A DNA stretch of 64,000 nt from Streptomyces uncialis (GCF_036250755.1 NZ_CP109583.1:5603501-5667500), one strand, 5' to 3'; counted from the first letter of the stretch, positions 1 through 9,489 are shown. Translations and numbers: made by a program. The notes: generated by a model from the letters alone, not told the origin.

Positions 1-75
1 GTGAACTGGACGGAGGCGCATCGGGCGGAGATCGCGGCGGCGCGGGCCGCGTACGACGCGCGGGCGGTCGGTTGA
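1..75 (+). CDS. 3' end of an unidentified gene
   Basis: The first 24 codons of the window stay open in frame 1 and end at TGA (73-75). The visible peptide is short, Ala- and Arg-rich and probably helical. It looks like the C-terminal tail of a gene starting left of the window, although a GTG happens to sit at base 1. It is too short to name a family. Its stop lies about 145 bp before the end of the convergent rarD gene. Confidence 0.4.
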   Translation: MNWTEAHRAEIAAARAAYDARAVG

Positions 76-218
76 GGGGCCGTCCGGCCCGTCCCCCGTG
101 GTGTCCTCCCACCTGGGCGTAGGTGCCCCCGGACAAACGTGCAGGAACGGGAGCGCGGGGTTCCGCCGGTACCGGTATTCCGTGCGGGCTTCGGCGCGAG
201 TGCGATCGCTCGGGCGGT

Positions 219-1223
219 TCAGGTACGGCGGGTGAGGGTGTTCTGGGCGGCGAGGAGCCTGCGGTTGTTGCGGGCTGTGCGGATCGCGTCCCAGGTCAGC
301 AGTGACAGCGCGGCCCACACCAGGGCGAAGCCGAGCCAGCGTTCCAGCGGCATGGCCTCCTTGAAGTACAGGACACCCAGCAGGAACTGGAACATCGGCG
401 CCATGTACTGGAGCAGCCCCAGCGTGGACAGCGGGACCCGGATCGCCGCGGCCCCGAAGCAGACCAGCGGTACGGCGGTCACCAGGCCGGTCGCCGCGAG
501 CAGCGCCATATGGCCGAAGCCCTCGCTGCCGAACGTCGACTCACCGCGTGCGCCCAGCCACAGCAGATAGCCGAGCGCCGGCAGGAACAGGACCGCGGTC
601 TCGGCGGACAGCGACTCCAGCCCCCCGAGCCCCACCTTCTTCTTCAGCAGCCCGTACACCGCGAACGAGAACGCCAGGCACAGCGAGATCCATGGCGGCC
701 GGCCGTACCCGATGGTGAGCACGACGACCGCGGCGGCACCGGTGCCCACCGCCACCCACTGCCAGCGGCGCAGCCGCTCCTTGAGCAGCAGCACGCCGAT
801 CGCGATGGTGACCAGCGGGTTGATGAAGTACCCGAGCGACGCCTCGACCACGTGGCCGGCGTTCACCGACCAGATGTACACGCCCCAGTTGATGGTGATC
901 ACCACCGCCGCGCCGACGAGCATCGCCAGCTGACGGGGGCTGCGTATGAGCTCCCCGGCCCACGCCCAGCGGCGTACGACGAGCAGGCCCAGGGCGACGA
1001 AGGCGAGCGACCACACCATGCGGTGGGCCAGGATCTCCGCCGCCGCGGCGGGCTTCAGCAGCGGCCAGAAGAGGGGGACGAGCCCCCACATGGCGTACGC
1101 GGTGACGCCGTTCAGCAGGCCGAAACGGTGCTCGCCGTGGGCGTCCCTCGGGGCGCCCGGGGACGCGCCGGTCGACGCCCCCGGTCCGGCCGTCGCAGCG
1201 GCTCCCGCCTCCGTCGCAGCCAT
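219..1223 (-). CDS. rarD: EamA-family permease, RarD type
   Basis: The 334-residue protein is a DMT-superfamily membrane protein of about ten helices in two EamA repeats. It resembles the RarD subgroup: an early GVTAYAMWGLVPLFWPLLK segment, then FINPLVTIAIGVLLLKERL, and near the end a GLLQYMAPMFQFLLGVL segment. RarD proteins are inner-membrane transporters; a link to chloramphenicol sensitivity is known in other bacteria, but the substrate here is unknown. The ATG at 1223 was chosen over the upstream ATG at 1268 because it follows a good ribosome site (GAGGGGGAG). The N-terminus before the first helix is Ala/Gly/Pro-rich. The gene lies downstream of korB on the same strand but is separated from it by a repeat element of about 650 bp, so co-transcription is doubtful. 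Confidence 0.85.
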   Translation of the reverse strand: MAATEAGAAATAGPGASTGASPGAPRDAHGEHRFGLLNGVTAYAMWGLVPLFWPLLKPAAAAEILAHRMVWSLAFVALGLLVVRRWAWAGELIRSPRQLAMLVGAAVVITINWGVYIWSVNAGHVVEASLGYFINPLVTIAIGVLLLKERLRRWQWVAVGTGAAAVVVLTIGYGRPPWISLCLAFSFAVYGLLKKKVGLGGLESLSAETAVLFLPALGYLLWLGARGESTFGSEGFGHMALLAATGLVTAVPLVCFGAAAIRVPLSTLGLLQYMAPMFQFLLGVLYFKEAMPLERWLGFALVWAALSLLTWDAIRTARNNRRLLAAQNTLTRRT

Positions 1224-1329
1224 GGCTCCCCCTCGTACCGGATGCGCGTGCGAACGGCACGCCTCCAAGAAGGTAGCGCCGACTCCCCCGCCCTGTCATG
1301 CCCGTACCGCGATACGGTCATGACACCCC

Positions 1330-1975
1330 GTGAGCCGCCCTCGCGTCGCCTTCGCTCCCGCTCCCGCTCCCCAGGTTCGTCCGGCTGGGCGTACTTGTCC
1401 CTGTGCGGGTCGCTCGTGGGGTGCGCAGTTCCCCGCGGGTCGCCTTCGCTTGCGCTTCCCAGGTCTGTCCGGCTGGGCGTACTTGTTTCCTGTGCGGGTC
1501 GCTCGTGGGGTGCGCAGTTCCCCGCGCCCCTGGGTGCTGCCCCTTGCGGTCGTTCGCCGGGTGCGGGGCCGTCCTCGTCTTTGCGTAGTTCCCCGCGCCC
1601 CTGACGGGGCACCCCCTTCCCTCCCGCAGTCGCGCTGCTGCGGGAGGGGGTGGGCGGGAATCTCTGCCCGCAGACTCCGATGCTCTTCAGTCGGGCAAGG
1701 GGAATGTCCGACCGAGCGCGTTGGAGCGAGGACGGAGAATCCCGACCGGCACCGACCCGAAGAACAAGCAGATGGCGCCCCGATAGGGGCGCGGGGAACT
1801 GCGCGAAACCCACGAGCGACGGCACAGGAACGAAGTGCGTCCCGCCGGACGGACCTGGGAAGCGCAAGCGAAGGCGACCCGCGGGGAATTGCGCGAACCC
1901 ACCGAGCGACGGCACAGGAAACAGGTGCGCCCCCAGGTACGAACCCGGGGGCGCGAGCAAAGGCGACCTGCGACG
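1330..1975. repeat. Composite palindromic repeat element, copy 1
   Basis: This gene-free stretch between korB and rarD is filled by a dispersed element. The left arm has GCGCAGTTCCCCGCG-type units at about 1423, 1512 and 1583, 89 and 71 bp apart. A 9-bp hairpin follows (CTCCCGCAG / CTGCGGGAG, 1621-1646), then a core of about 115 bp (1651-1765) that begins TGGGCGGGAATCTCTGCCCG. The right arm carries the units in inverted form (about 1786-1804 and 1880). The ends GTCGCCTTCGCTTGCGCTTC and GAAGCGCAAGCGAAGGCGAC are reverse complements. No open frame with coding character is present. Core orientation is plus. Confidence 0.85.
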
Positions 1976-2005
1976 TGCGACTTACGAAGGCCACCTGCCA
2001 AGGGA

Positions 2006-3085
2006 TCAGCCGACGACCGTCCAGGTGTCGCCCCCCGCGAGCAGCCCCGCGAGGTCCCCCTTCCCGTGCTGCTCGACCGCGGAATCCAGCTGGTCCGCCA
2101 TCAACGTGTCGTACACCGGCCGGTCCACCGACCGGAACACCCCGATGGGGGTGTGGTGCAGCGTGTCGGGATCGGCGAGCCGCGACAGCGCGAACGCGTT
2201 CGTCACCGACGGACTGTGCGCGTCATGCACCAGCACCTGATCCGCGTTCTCCTCCGTGACCTCCACCACCTGGAGGTCACCGGTCAGCTGATCGCGGACG
2301 ACACCCTTCGCGCCGTCCACCCCGAACCGGATCGGCTGCCCGTGCTCCAGCCGGATCACGGCCTCCTCGGCCTGCTGCCGGTCCTTGAGGACCTCGAACG
2401 CGCCGTCGTTGAAGATGTTGCAGTTCTGGTAGATCTCCACCAGCGCCGTACCGGGATGCGCCGCGGCCTGCCGCAGCACACTCGTCAGATGCTGGCGGTC
2501 GGAGTCCACCGTCCGCGCCACGAACGACGCCTCGGAGCCGATCGCCAGCGACACCGGGTTGAAGGGCGCGTCCAGCGACCCCATCGGCGTCGACTTGGTG
2601 ATCTTGCCGACCTCCGAGGTCGGGGAGTACTGGCCCTTCGTCAGACCGTAGATCCGGTTGTTGAAGAGCAGGATCTTGAGGTTGACGTTGCGGCGCAGCG
2701 CGTGGATCAGATGGTTGCCGCCGATGGAGAGGGCGTCACCGTCACCCGTGACGACCCACACGCTCAGGTCCCGCCGCGAGGACGCGAGGCCCGTCGCGAT
2801 GGACGGCGCCCGGCCGTGGATCGAGTGCAGCCCGTAGGTGTTCATGTAGTACGGGAAACGGGAGCTGCACCCGATCCCGCTGACGAAGACGACGTTCTCC
2901 TTCGCCAGGCCCAGCTCCGGCATGAAGCCCTGGACCGCCGCGAGGACCGCGTAGTCCCCGCACCCGGGGCACCAGCGCACCTCCTGGTCGGACTTGAAGT
3001 CCTTCATGGACTGCTTGGCCGTGGCCTTCGGCACCAGGGAAAAAGCCTGGATGCCGCCTGCGCCGTCCGTGGTGGTCTCAGCCAT
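2006..3085 (-). CDS. korB: 2-oxoacid:ferredoxin oxidoreductase, beta subunit
   Basis: This 359-residue subunit binds thiamine diphosphate and an iron-sulphur cluster in the oxidative decarboxylation of 2-oxoglutarate (or a similar 2-oxoacid) to acyl-CoA, passing electrons to ferredoxin. Visible signatures are WCPGCGDYAVL near residue 33, FVSGIGCSSR, the TPP motif VVTGDGDALSIGGNHL, and NNRIYGLTKGQYSPTS. ATG at 3085 is preceded by AAGGAGG at good spacing and overlaps the end of korA by 8 bases, which indicates translational coupling. The length fits the family. Choice of 2-oxoglutarate over pyruvate as substrate follows actinobacterial precedent, not a residue I can point to. Confidence 0.93.
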   Translation of the reverse strand: MAETTTDGAGGIQAFSLVPKATAKQSMKDFKSDQEVRWCPGCGDYAVLAAVQGFMPELGLAKENVVFVSGIGCSSRFPYYMNTYGLHSIHGRAPSIATGLASSRRDLSVWVVTGDGDALSIGGNHLIHALRRNVNLKILLFNNRIYGLTKGQYSPTSEVGKITKSTPMGSLDAPFNPVSLAIGSEASFVARTVDSDRQHLTSVLRQAAAHPGTALVEIYQNCNIFNDGAFEVLKDRQQAEEAVIRLEHGQPIRFGVDGAKGVVRDQLTGDLQVVEVTEENADQVLVHDAHSPSVTNAFALSRLADPDTLHHTPIGVFRSVDRPVYDTLMADQLDSAVEQHGKGDLAGLLAGGDTWTVVG

Positions 3086-5033
3086 CGATGGCCTCCTTGA
3101 GAACCGTGGCGAGCTGCTCCGCCTTGAACGGCAGTCCGGTCACCTGGGTGTAGGACCGGGCGTCGACCAGGTACTTGGCGCGGACGAGGGTGGCGAGCTG
3201 GCCGAGGTTCATCTCGGGGATCACCACCTTGTCGTAGCGCTCCAGGATCTCGCCCAGATTCGCCGGGAACGGGTTGAGGTGCCGCAGATGCGCCTGCGCG
3301 ACCTGCTCACCGGCCGCCCGCAGCCGCCGTGCCGCCGCCGTGATCGGCCCGTACGTCGAACCCCAGCCGAGCACCAGCAGCCGCGCCTCGCCGGACGGGT
3401 CGTCGACCTCCAGGTCGGGGACCGCGATCCCGTCGATCTTCGCCTGCCGGGTGCGGGTCATGAAGTCGTGGTTGGCCGGGTCGTACGAGATGTTGCCCGT
3501 GCCGTCCTGCTTCTCGATGCCGCCGATCCGGTGCTCCAGACCGGGCGTGCCGGGGATCGCCCACGGCCGCGCCAGCGTCCGCGGGTCGCGCTTGTACGGC
3601 CAGAAGACCTCGGTGCCGTCGTCCAGCGTGTGGTTGGGGCCCTGCGCGAACTGGACCCGCAGGTCCGGCAGCTCCTCGGTCTCCGGGACCCGCCACGGCT
3701 CGGAGCCGTTGGCGAGGTAGCCGTCGCTGAGCAGGAACACCGGGGTGCGGTACTCCAGCGCGATCCGCGCGGCCTCGATCGCCGCGTCGAAGCAGTCCCC
3801 CGGGGTCCGCGGCGCCACGATCGGCACCGGCGCCTCGCCGTTGCGGCCGTACATCGCCTGGAGGAGGTCGGCCTGCTCGGTCTTGGTGGGCAGCCCGGTG
3901 GACGGGCCGCCGCGCTGGATGTCCACGATCAGCAGCGGCAGCTCCAGGGAGACCGCGAGCCCGATCGCCTCGCTCTTGAGCGCGACACCCGGACCGGAGG
4001 TCGTGGTCACCCCGAGCGAACCGCCGAAGGCCGCGCCGAGCGCGGCGCCGATGCCCGCGATCTCGTCCTCGGCCTGGAACGTCCGCACACCGAAGTTCTT
4101 GTGCTTGGACAGCTCGTGCAGGATGTCGGAGGCGGGAGTGATCGGGTACGACCCGAGGTACAGCGGCAGATCCGCCAGCTGCCCGGCCGCGACCAGCCCG
4201 TACGACAGGGCGAGGTTGCCGGAGATGTTGCGGTACGTGCCCGCGGGGAACGCCTTCGTCGCCGGGGCCACCTCGTAGGAGACCGCGAAGTCCTCGGTCG
4301 TCTCGCCGAAGTTCCAGCCCGCGCGGAACGCCGTGATGTTCGCCTCGGCGATGTCCGGCTTCTTCGCGAACTTCGTCCGCAGGAACTTCTCGGTGCCCTC
4401 GGTCGGCCGGTGGTACATCCAGGACAGCAGTCCCAGCGCGAACATGTTCTTGCTGCGGCCCGCGTCCTTGCGGGACAGGTCGTACTCCTTCAGCGCCTCC
4501 ACGGTCAGCGTGGTCAGCGGCACCGGGTGCACGCTGAAGCCGTCCAGCGAGCCGTCCTCCAGGGGGGATGTGTCGTATCCCACCTTCTGCATGGCCCGCT
4601 TGGTGAACTCGTCCGTGTTGACGATGATCTCCGCGCCGCGCGGCACGTCGGCGATGTTCGCCTTCAACGCGGCCGGGTTCATCGCGACCAGGACGTTCGG
4701 CGCGTCGCCCGGGGTCAGGATGTCGTGATCGGCGAAGTGCAGCTGGAAGGACGAGACCCCCGGCAGGGTGCCTGCGGGGGCGCGGATCTCGGCGGGGAAG
4801 TTCGGCAGCGTCGACAGGTCGTTGCCGAAGGACGCGGTCTCCGAGGTGAAGCGGTCACCGGTGAGCTGCATACCGTCCCCGGAGTCACCCGCGAAGCGGA
4901 TGATCACCCTGTCCAGTCGGCGGACTTCCTTCTCACCACCTGGTTGGTCCGGCGTCGGCAGACGCTGCCCGCCGACATGTTCGACGGCGGTCCCGTCGGC
5001 CGGTTCGGCTGGGCTACTGACCTGGCTGGTCAC
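3078..5033 (-). CDS. korA: 2-oxoacid:ferredoxin oxidoreductase, fused gamma-alpha subunit
   Basis: This 651-residue protein has the two-domain layout of actinobacterial KorA. Residues about 40-225 are the gamma domain (IRFAGDSGDGMQLTGDRF near the start; NMFALGLLSW). Residues about 270-650 are the alpha pyrimidine-binding and transketolase-like domain (GSYPITPASDILHEL, FQAEDEIAGIGAALGAAFGG, TTTSGPGVALKSEA). With KorB it forms the heterotetrameric oxidoreductase, an oxygen-tolerant alternative to 2-oxoglutarate dehydrogenase in the TCA cycle. The GTG start at 5033 follows GAGGGAGG. The gene is first of the korAB pair and lies 245 bp from the response-regulator gene on the same strand. Confidence 0.93.
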   Translation of the reverse strand: MTSQVSSPAEPADGTAVEHVGGQRLPTPDQPGGEKEVRRLDRVIIRFAGDSGDGMQLTGDRFTSETASFGNDLSTLPNFPAEIRAPAGTLPGVSSFQLHFADHDILTPGDAPNVLVAMNPAALKANIADVPRGAEIIVNTDEFTKRAMQKVGYDTSPLEDGSLDGFSVHPVPLTTLTVEALKEYDLSRKDAGRSKNMFALGLLSWMYHRPTEGTEKFLRTKFAKKPDIAEANITAFRAGWNFGETTEDFAVSYEVAPATKAFPAGTYRNISGNLALSYGLVAAGQLADLPLYLGSYPITPASDILHELSKHKNFGVRTFQAEDEIAGIGAALGAAFGGSLGVTTTSGPGVALKSEAIGLAVSLELPLLIVDIQRGGPSTGLPTKTEQADLLQAMYGRNGEAPVPIVAPRTPGDCFDAAIEAARIALEYRTPVFLLSDGYLANGSEPWRVPETEELPDLRVQFAQGPNHTLDDGTEVFWPYKRDPRTLARPWAIPGTPGLEHRIGGIEKQDGTGNISYDPANHDFMTRTRQAKIDGIAVPDLEVDDPSGEARLLVLGWGSTYGPITAAARRLRAAGEQVAQAHLRHLNPFPANLGEILERYDKVVIPEMNLGQLATLVRAKYLVDARSYTQVTGLPFKAEQLATVLKEAIDG

Positions 5034-5278
5034 TGAACTGGACCTCCCTCGGGGCGGCTCTTCCAGGTGGGCCGGGTGGCCGACCTACCCCGCCCATACC
5101 CTACGTCGGTAAGGGTCACCTTCCCTCGGCCGTTCGTATGATGGACGCGTTCGTGAGATGCGCATGATGGCTGATATGGCATGGCGACCCGGCTCTCCAT
5201 GATCACTCGTGGCCCCGATTCCCGGCGGGGCGACGCTCCCGCCTCGTCTCTTCGTGTCCCCGACAGAGTGTGGGGCGA

Positions 5279-5938
5279 TCAAGAATTGAGATACGTGAGG
5301 ACCGCTAGAACACGCCGGTGATCCCCGTCACTCGGCGACAGCCCCAGCTTCAGGAAGATGTTGCTGACGTGCTTCTCCACGGCACCGTCGCTCACCACGA
5401 GCTGCCGGGCCACCGCGGAGTTCGTCCGGCCCTCCGCCATCAGCCCCAGCACCTCCCGCTCCCGGGGGGTCAGCCCCGCGAGCACGTCCTGCTTGCGGCT
5501 GCGGCCCAGGAGCTGCGCCACCACCTCGGGGTCCAGGGCGGTGCCGCCCTGGGCGACCCGGACCACCGCGTCCACGAAGTCCCGGACGTCCGCGACCCGG
5601 TCCTTCAGCAGATAGCCCACACCGCGGCTGGAACCCGCGAGCAGCTCCGTCGCGTACCGCTCCTCCACGTACTGGGACAGCACGAGGACGCCCAGGCCCG
5701 GGTGTGCCTTGCGGAGCCGGACCGCCGCGCGGACACCCTCGTCCGTGTGGGTCGGCGGCATCCGGACATCGGCCACCACCACGTCCGGCAGCGCGTTCTC
5801 GGCGGCGAGCTCCGTGATGGTCTTGATCAGTGTCTCCGCGTCGCCCACGCCCGCGACCACGTCGTGGCCCCGGTCGGTCAGCAACCGGGTCAGTCCTTCC
5901 CGGAGCAGCACCGAATCCTCGGCGATGACCACTCTCAC
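5279..5938 (-). CDS. LuxR/NarL-family response regulator
   Basis: The 219-residue protein has a receiver domain (residues 1-120: [14 protein letters not shown] with the acidic pair, [10 protein letters not shown] with the phospho-acceptor Asp, the conserved Lys in GYLLKDRV) and a C-terminal GerE helix-turn-helix ([35 protein letters not shown]). The GTG at 5938 was chosen because GGAGG precedes it by five bases; the open frame runs about 670 bases further upstream, but only through repeat DNA. It is the only regulator next to two paralogous kinases on the same strand, from which it is separated by repeat copy 2. Its targets are unknown; korAB or the divergent nuo operon are the obvious neighbours. 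Confidence 0.92.
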   Translation of the reverse strand: MRVVIAEDSVLLREGLTRLLTDRGHDVVAGVGDAETLIKTITELAAENALPDVVVADVRMPPTHTDEGVRAAVRLRKAHPGLGVLVLSQYVEERYATELLAGSSRGVGYLLKDRVADVRDFVDAVVRVAQGGTALDPEVVAQLLGRSRKQDVLAGLTPREREVLGLMAEGRTNSAVARQLVVSDGAVEKHVSNIFLKLGLSPSDGDHRRVLAVLTYLNS

Positions 5939-6014
5939 CCTTGCCTCCACGCTTTGGCCCCCCACCCTGAGCTGAATCCCGTCGGTCGGGTCCAGCATCC
6001 CAGGTGGCCAACAG

Positions 6015-6619
6015 TGGCCGTTCGCCTCCACGGGTCGCCTTCGCTTGCGCTTTCGAGGTCTGTCCGGTTGGACGTACTTGTCCCTGTGCCGTCGCTCGTG
6101 GGGTGCGCAGTTCCCCGCGCCCCTGGGTTTCCTGTGCTGGGCGCACTTCGTTCCTGTGCCGTCGCTCGTGGGGTGCGCAGTTCCCCGCGCCCCTTTGGGG
6201 CGCTCCTTCAGGCGGCCTTTCGGGTGCGGGACCACCCTCCCCGCGCAGTCGCAGGACTCACGTAAGGGGGTGGGCGGGAATCTCTGCCCGCAGACTCCGA
6301 TGCTCTTCAGTCGGGTACGGGTACGTCGTACCGAGCGCGTTGGAGCGAGGACGGAGAATCCCGACCGGCACCGACCCGAAGAACCGACCGGACGCGCCCC
6401 AAAGGGGCGCGGGGAACTGCGCGAAGACGAGGGCCGACCCGCACCCGAAGAAGCGACCGTAATGGGGCAGCATCCAGGGGCGCGGGGAACTGCGCGAAAC
6501 CACCGAGCGACGGCACAGGAACGAAGTACGTCCAGCCGGACAGACCTCGGAAGTGAGGGCGACCCCTTACCCGAAGAGCGGCAGCACGAGGCAGTACCCC
6601 AAAAGCGCAAGCGAAGGCG
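6015..6619. repeat. Composite palindromic repeat element, copy 2
   Basis: The gap between the response regulator start and the first kinase's stop is occupied by the same element as at 1330. It has an entry end GTCGCCTTCGCTTGCGCTTT at about 6033, GCGCAGTTCCCCGCG units at 6105 and 6175, a 114-bp core (6271-6384, plus orientation), inverted units near 6405 and 6479, and an exit end GCGCAAGCGAAGGCG. The exit end finishes exactly beside the stop codon of the kinase gene. The element splits what would otherwise be a compact kinase-regulator operon. Confidence 0.85.
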
Positions 6620-7972
6620 TCACGTGCGCCAGGGGAGTTCCGCCGTGACCCGGGTGGGGCCCGCGACGGGGGAGTCGACGACCAGGACGCCGTCCACCGC
6701 GCCGAGGCGTTCCGCCAGCCCCGCGAGACCGGACCCCGCACCGACCTCCGCGCCGCCCACGCCGTTGTCCGTGACCTGGAGCAGCAGCCGGTTCTCCACC
6801 CGCCAGACGTCCACGGTGGCCCGGGTCGCCCCGCTGTGCTTGCTGACGTTCTGGAGGAGTTCCGAGACGGTGAAGTACGCGATCCCCTCGATCGCGGGCG
6901 CCGGACGCTGCGGCAGATCCACCTCGACCTGCACCGGGACCGTGCACCGCGAGGCCACCGAGGACAGCGCGGCGTCCAGCCCGCGGTCGGTGAGGACGGC
7001 CGGGTGGATGCCCCGGGCGAGGTCCCGCAGCTCCTGGAGCGCGGTCTTCACCTCGCCGTGCGCCTCGTCCACCATGCGGGCCGCCGCGTGCGGGTCCTCG
7101 TTCAGCTTCTCCTTGGCGAGGCCGAGGCCCATCGCGAGGTTGACGAGCCGGGCCTGGGCCCCGTCGTGCAGGTCGCGCTCGATACGGCGCAGATCGGCCG
7201 CCGCCGTATCGACCACGACACCCCGGTCCGACTCCAGCTCGACCACCCGGTTGACCAGCTTCGACGGGCTCAGCAGGCCCCAGACCAGCAGCCGGTCCAC
7301 CATCGTCAGGCCCCGGATCAGCCACGGGGTGGCCAGCGTCAGCGCCAGCCCGATCCCGGCGGTCACCGCCAGCTCGAACGGGTTGTTCAGATACACCGAG
7401 CGGTTCTCGTCACCGAAGAGCTGGATGCCGTCCTGGCCGACGTACGTGGGGAAGACCCAGTACCAGAGCGGGTACGTCAGCAGGGCCCAGCCGAGGGACC
7501 AGAAGGTCACCGACACCGTGAAGGTCACGATCGACCAGGGCATGTGCAGCACCATGTACAGCAGGTTCCGCCAGGAGGAGCCGCTCTTGAAGACCGCGCC
7601 GACCCATCCCATGAAGCCCGGCTTCGCGGCGCGCAGCGGCTCCGCGCTCCCGATCTCCATGCCCAGCAGGGCCCGGGCCCGGGTGCGCTCCATCGCGGCG
7701 AATCCCCGGGCCGACGCGAGCGTGGCCGCCAGGAGCGGGACGCCGAGGAACGTGATCAGCAGTCCGGCACTCAGCGAGAACATCGTCACCGCGAGGGTGA
7801 ACGTGATGACGCTGATCGGGAGACTGAGCAGGGTGAAGCCGAACTCGCGCCACATCCGCGCCGCGAACGGCGCGCGCAGCCCCGCCGGAAGCAGATGCCG
7901 TGCGCCGGACCCCGCCCCGCCGAACCCGGGCCGGCCCTGCCGCCCGTAATCCTGTCCGTACTCCGTGGCCAT
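6620..7972 (-). CDS. Two-component sensor histidine kinase (HisKA_3 type), paralogue 1
   Basis: This 450-residue membrane kinase has a sensor region of about four to five helices (residues about 50-220), a dimerisation/phospho-acceptor motif IERDLHDGAQARLVNLAMGL, and a HATPase domain (SELLQNVSKHSGATRATVDV for the N box, VTDNGVGGAEVGAGSGLAGL for the G boxes). The family phosphorylates NarL/LuxR-type regulators, and the regulator gene at 5279 is the likely partner. ATG at 7972 (AGAAGGA upstream) is preferred to the ATG-like upstream extension. The stop codon directly abuts repeat copy 2. Parts of its kinase core are identical at DNA level to the next gene, a sign of recent gene conversion. Confidence 0.9.
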   Translation of the reverse strand: MATEYGQDYGRQGRPGFGGAGSGARHLLPAGLRAPFAARMWREFGFTLLSLPISVITFTLAVTMFSLSAGLLITFLGVPLLAATLASARGFAAMERTRARALLGMEIGSAEPLRAAKPGFMGWVGAVFKSGSSWRNLLYMVLHMPWSIVTFTVSVTFWSLGWALLTYPLWYWVFPTYVGQDGIQLFGDENRSVYLNNPFELAVTAGIGLALTLATPWLIRGLTMVDRLLVWGLLSPSKLVNRVVELESDRGVVVDTAAADLRRIERDLHDGAQARLVNLAMGLGLAKEKLNEDPHAAARMVDEAHGEVKTALQELRDLARGIHPAVLTDRGLDAALSSVASRCTVPVQVEVDLPQRPAPAIEGIAYFTVSELLQNVSKHSGATRATVDVWRVENRLLLQVTDNGVGGAEVGAGSGLAGLAERLGAVDGVLVVDSPVAGPTRVTAELPWRT

Positions 7973-8175
7973 CTTCGTCGTCCTTCTGCTCGTCACGCCG
8001 GACCGGCGCGTTCCCATCGGCCCACCCGGACCACCGGCTGTCCGTCCGTGCTTCCAGCTTCCCGGCCCCGGCCGGGCGGGACCATGCGGCAGGTCTCCGT
8101 CTCCGCCCGGGGGTTTTCCCTACCCCCGGGCCCACCTCCGGGCCCACCTCCGGGCCGGCGGGCTGCCCGCTCCCC

Positions 8176-9489
8176 CTATCCCTTCCGCTCGGACGGGGGG
8201 TCCGCGACCCGGTCGCGCCACGGCAGCTCCGCCGTGACCGTGGTCGGGCCGCCGACCGGGGAATCGACCATGAACAGGCCGTCGACCGCGCCCAGCCGGT
8301 CCGCGAGGCCCGCCATCCCGGTCCCCCCTTCGAGGCTCGCGCCGCCCTGGCCGTCGTCCTCGACCTGGATGAGGAGGCGGTCCCCCGAGCGCCAGACCTC
8401 CACCGAGGCGGAGCGGGCGCGGCTGTGCTTGCTGACGTTCTGGAGGAGTTCCGAGACGGTGAAGTACGCGATGCCCTCGATCGCGGCGGCGGGTCGGCCG
8501 CCCATGTCGGTCGTCACCCGGACCGGGACCGTGCAGCGGGTGGCCACCGAGGACAGGGCGGCGTCCAGTCCGCGGTCGGTGAGGACGGCCGGGTGGATGC
8601 CCCGGGCGAGGTCCCGCAGCTCCTGGAGCGCCAGCTTCACCTCGCCGTGCGCCTCGTCGACCATCAGCGCGGCCGTGTCGGGGTCCTCCAGCAGCTTCTC
8701 CTTGGCGAGGCCGAGGCCCATCGCGAGGTTGACGAGCCGGGCCTGGGCCCCGTCGTGCAGGTCACGCTCGATACGGCGAAGATCGGCCGCCGCGGTGTCC
8801 ACCACGACCCCCCGGTCCGACTCCAGCTCGGCGATCCGCCGCTCCAGCTCGTCGGAGGGCGAGAGCAGGCCGCGCACCATCATCCGGTCGACATCGGTCA
8901 GCCAGCGGGCCAGATACGGCAGCAGCGGCCACAGCACCAGCAGCGACACCAGCGCCAGCGCGAACGTCAGCACACCCCACGGCAGTCTGATGACCGCGTA
9001 GAGCGCCGCCCGCCAGGCCACCGGGTCCGCCAGCATCGTCCGCAGCCGCACCAGGTACGGCCGCCCGCGCAGCGGCAGCGGGCTCGGCTCCTCCACCCGC
9101 ACCCCCAGCAGGACCCGCGCCCGGGTCCGCTCCGCGCGGCCGAGCCGCCGCGAACCGGCCAGACTCGCCGCGAGCAGCGGCAGACCGATCACCGTCACGG
9201 CGAGCCCGGCACCGAGCGCCAGGGTCGTCACCGCGTAGACGAAGCCGAGCAGGCCGAACGGCAGGTTCAGCAGAAGATGCAGCGTCTCCCGCCGGGCCCA
9301 CCTGTCCAGCGGGAAGCGCGGCGGGGGCGGCTTCTCCACCAGCTCCCCTCCGGCCCCTCGGTCCCCGGACACCCCGGGCCGGGCCCCCGGGGTACGGGAC
9401 CCGCCTCTCGCGGCGGGCTGCCCTGCCGTCGGGCCCGGGCCGGAAGCCCTGCCCCCGCCCTCGGCGGATGCGGTCATTCGTGCGGTCAT
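8176..9489 (-). CDS. Two-component sensor histidine kinase (HisKA_3 type), paralogue 2
   Basis: The 437-residue kinase has the same order as its neighbour: a Gly/Pro-rich cytoplasmic N-terminus (about 60 residues), four hydrophobic segments, IERDLHDGAQARLVNLAMGL as the His box, and an ATPase domain (SELLQNVSKHSRARSASVEV; VEDDGQGGASLEGGTGMAGL). The start is uncertain: ATG at 9489 or 9477, neither with a clear ribosome site. It is the first gene of the kinase-kinase-regulator set and is divergent from the nuo operon, with 397 bp between them. Two kinases with one regulator could sense different signals into one output, or one may be a decoy; the sequence does not decide this. Confidence 0.88.
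   Translation of the reverse strand: MTARMTASAEGGGRASGPGPTAGQPAARGGSRTPGARPGVSGDRGAGGELVEKPPPPRFPLDRWARRETLHLLLNLPFGLLGFVYAVTTLALGAGLAVTVIGLPLLAASLAGSRRLGRAERTRARVLLGVRVEEPSPLPLRGRPYLVRLRTMLADPVAWRAALYAVIRLPWGVLTFALALVSLLVLWPLLPYLARWLTDVDRMMVRGLLSPSDELERRIAELESDRGVVVDTAAADLRRIERDLHDGAQARLVNLAMGLGLAKEKLLEDPDTAALMVDEAHGEVKLALQELRDLARGIHPAVLTDRGLDAALSSVATRCTVPVRVTTDMGGRPAAAIEGIAYFTVSELLQNVSKHSRARSASVEVWRSGDRLLIQVEDDGQGGASLEGGTGMAGLADRLGAVDGLFMVDSPVGGPTTVTAELPWRDRVADPPSERKG

Noticed and set aside
5085..5282. 65-codon open frame upstream of korA
   Set aside because: It lies in the promoter region, has no homology that I recognise and no ribosome site.
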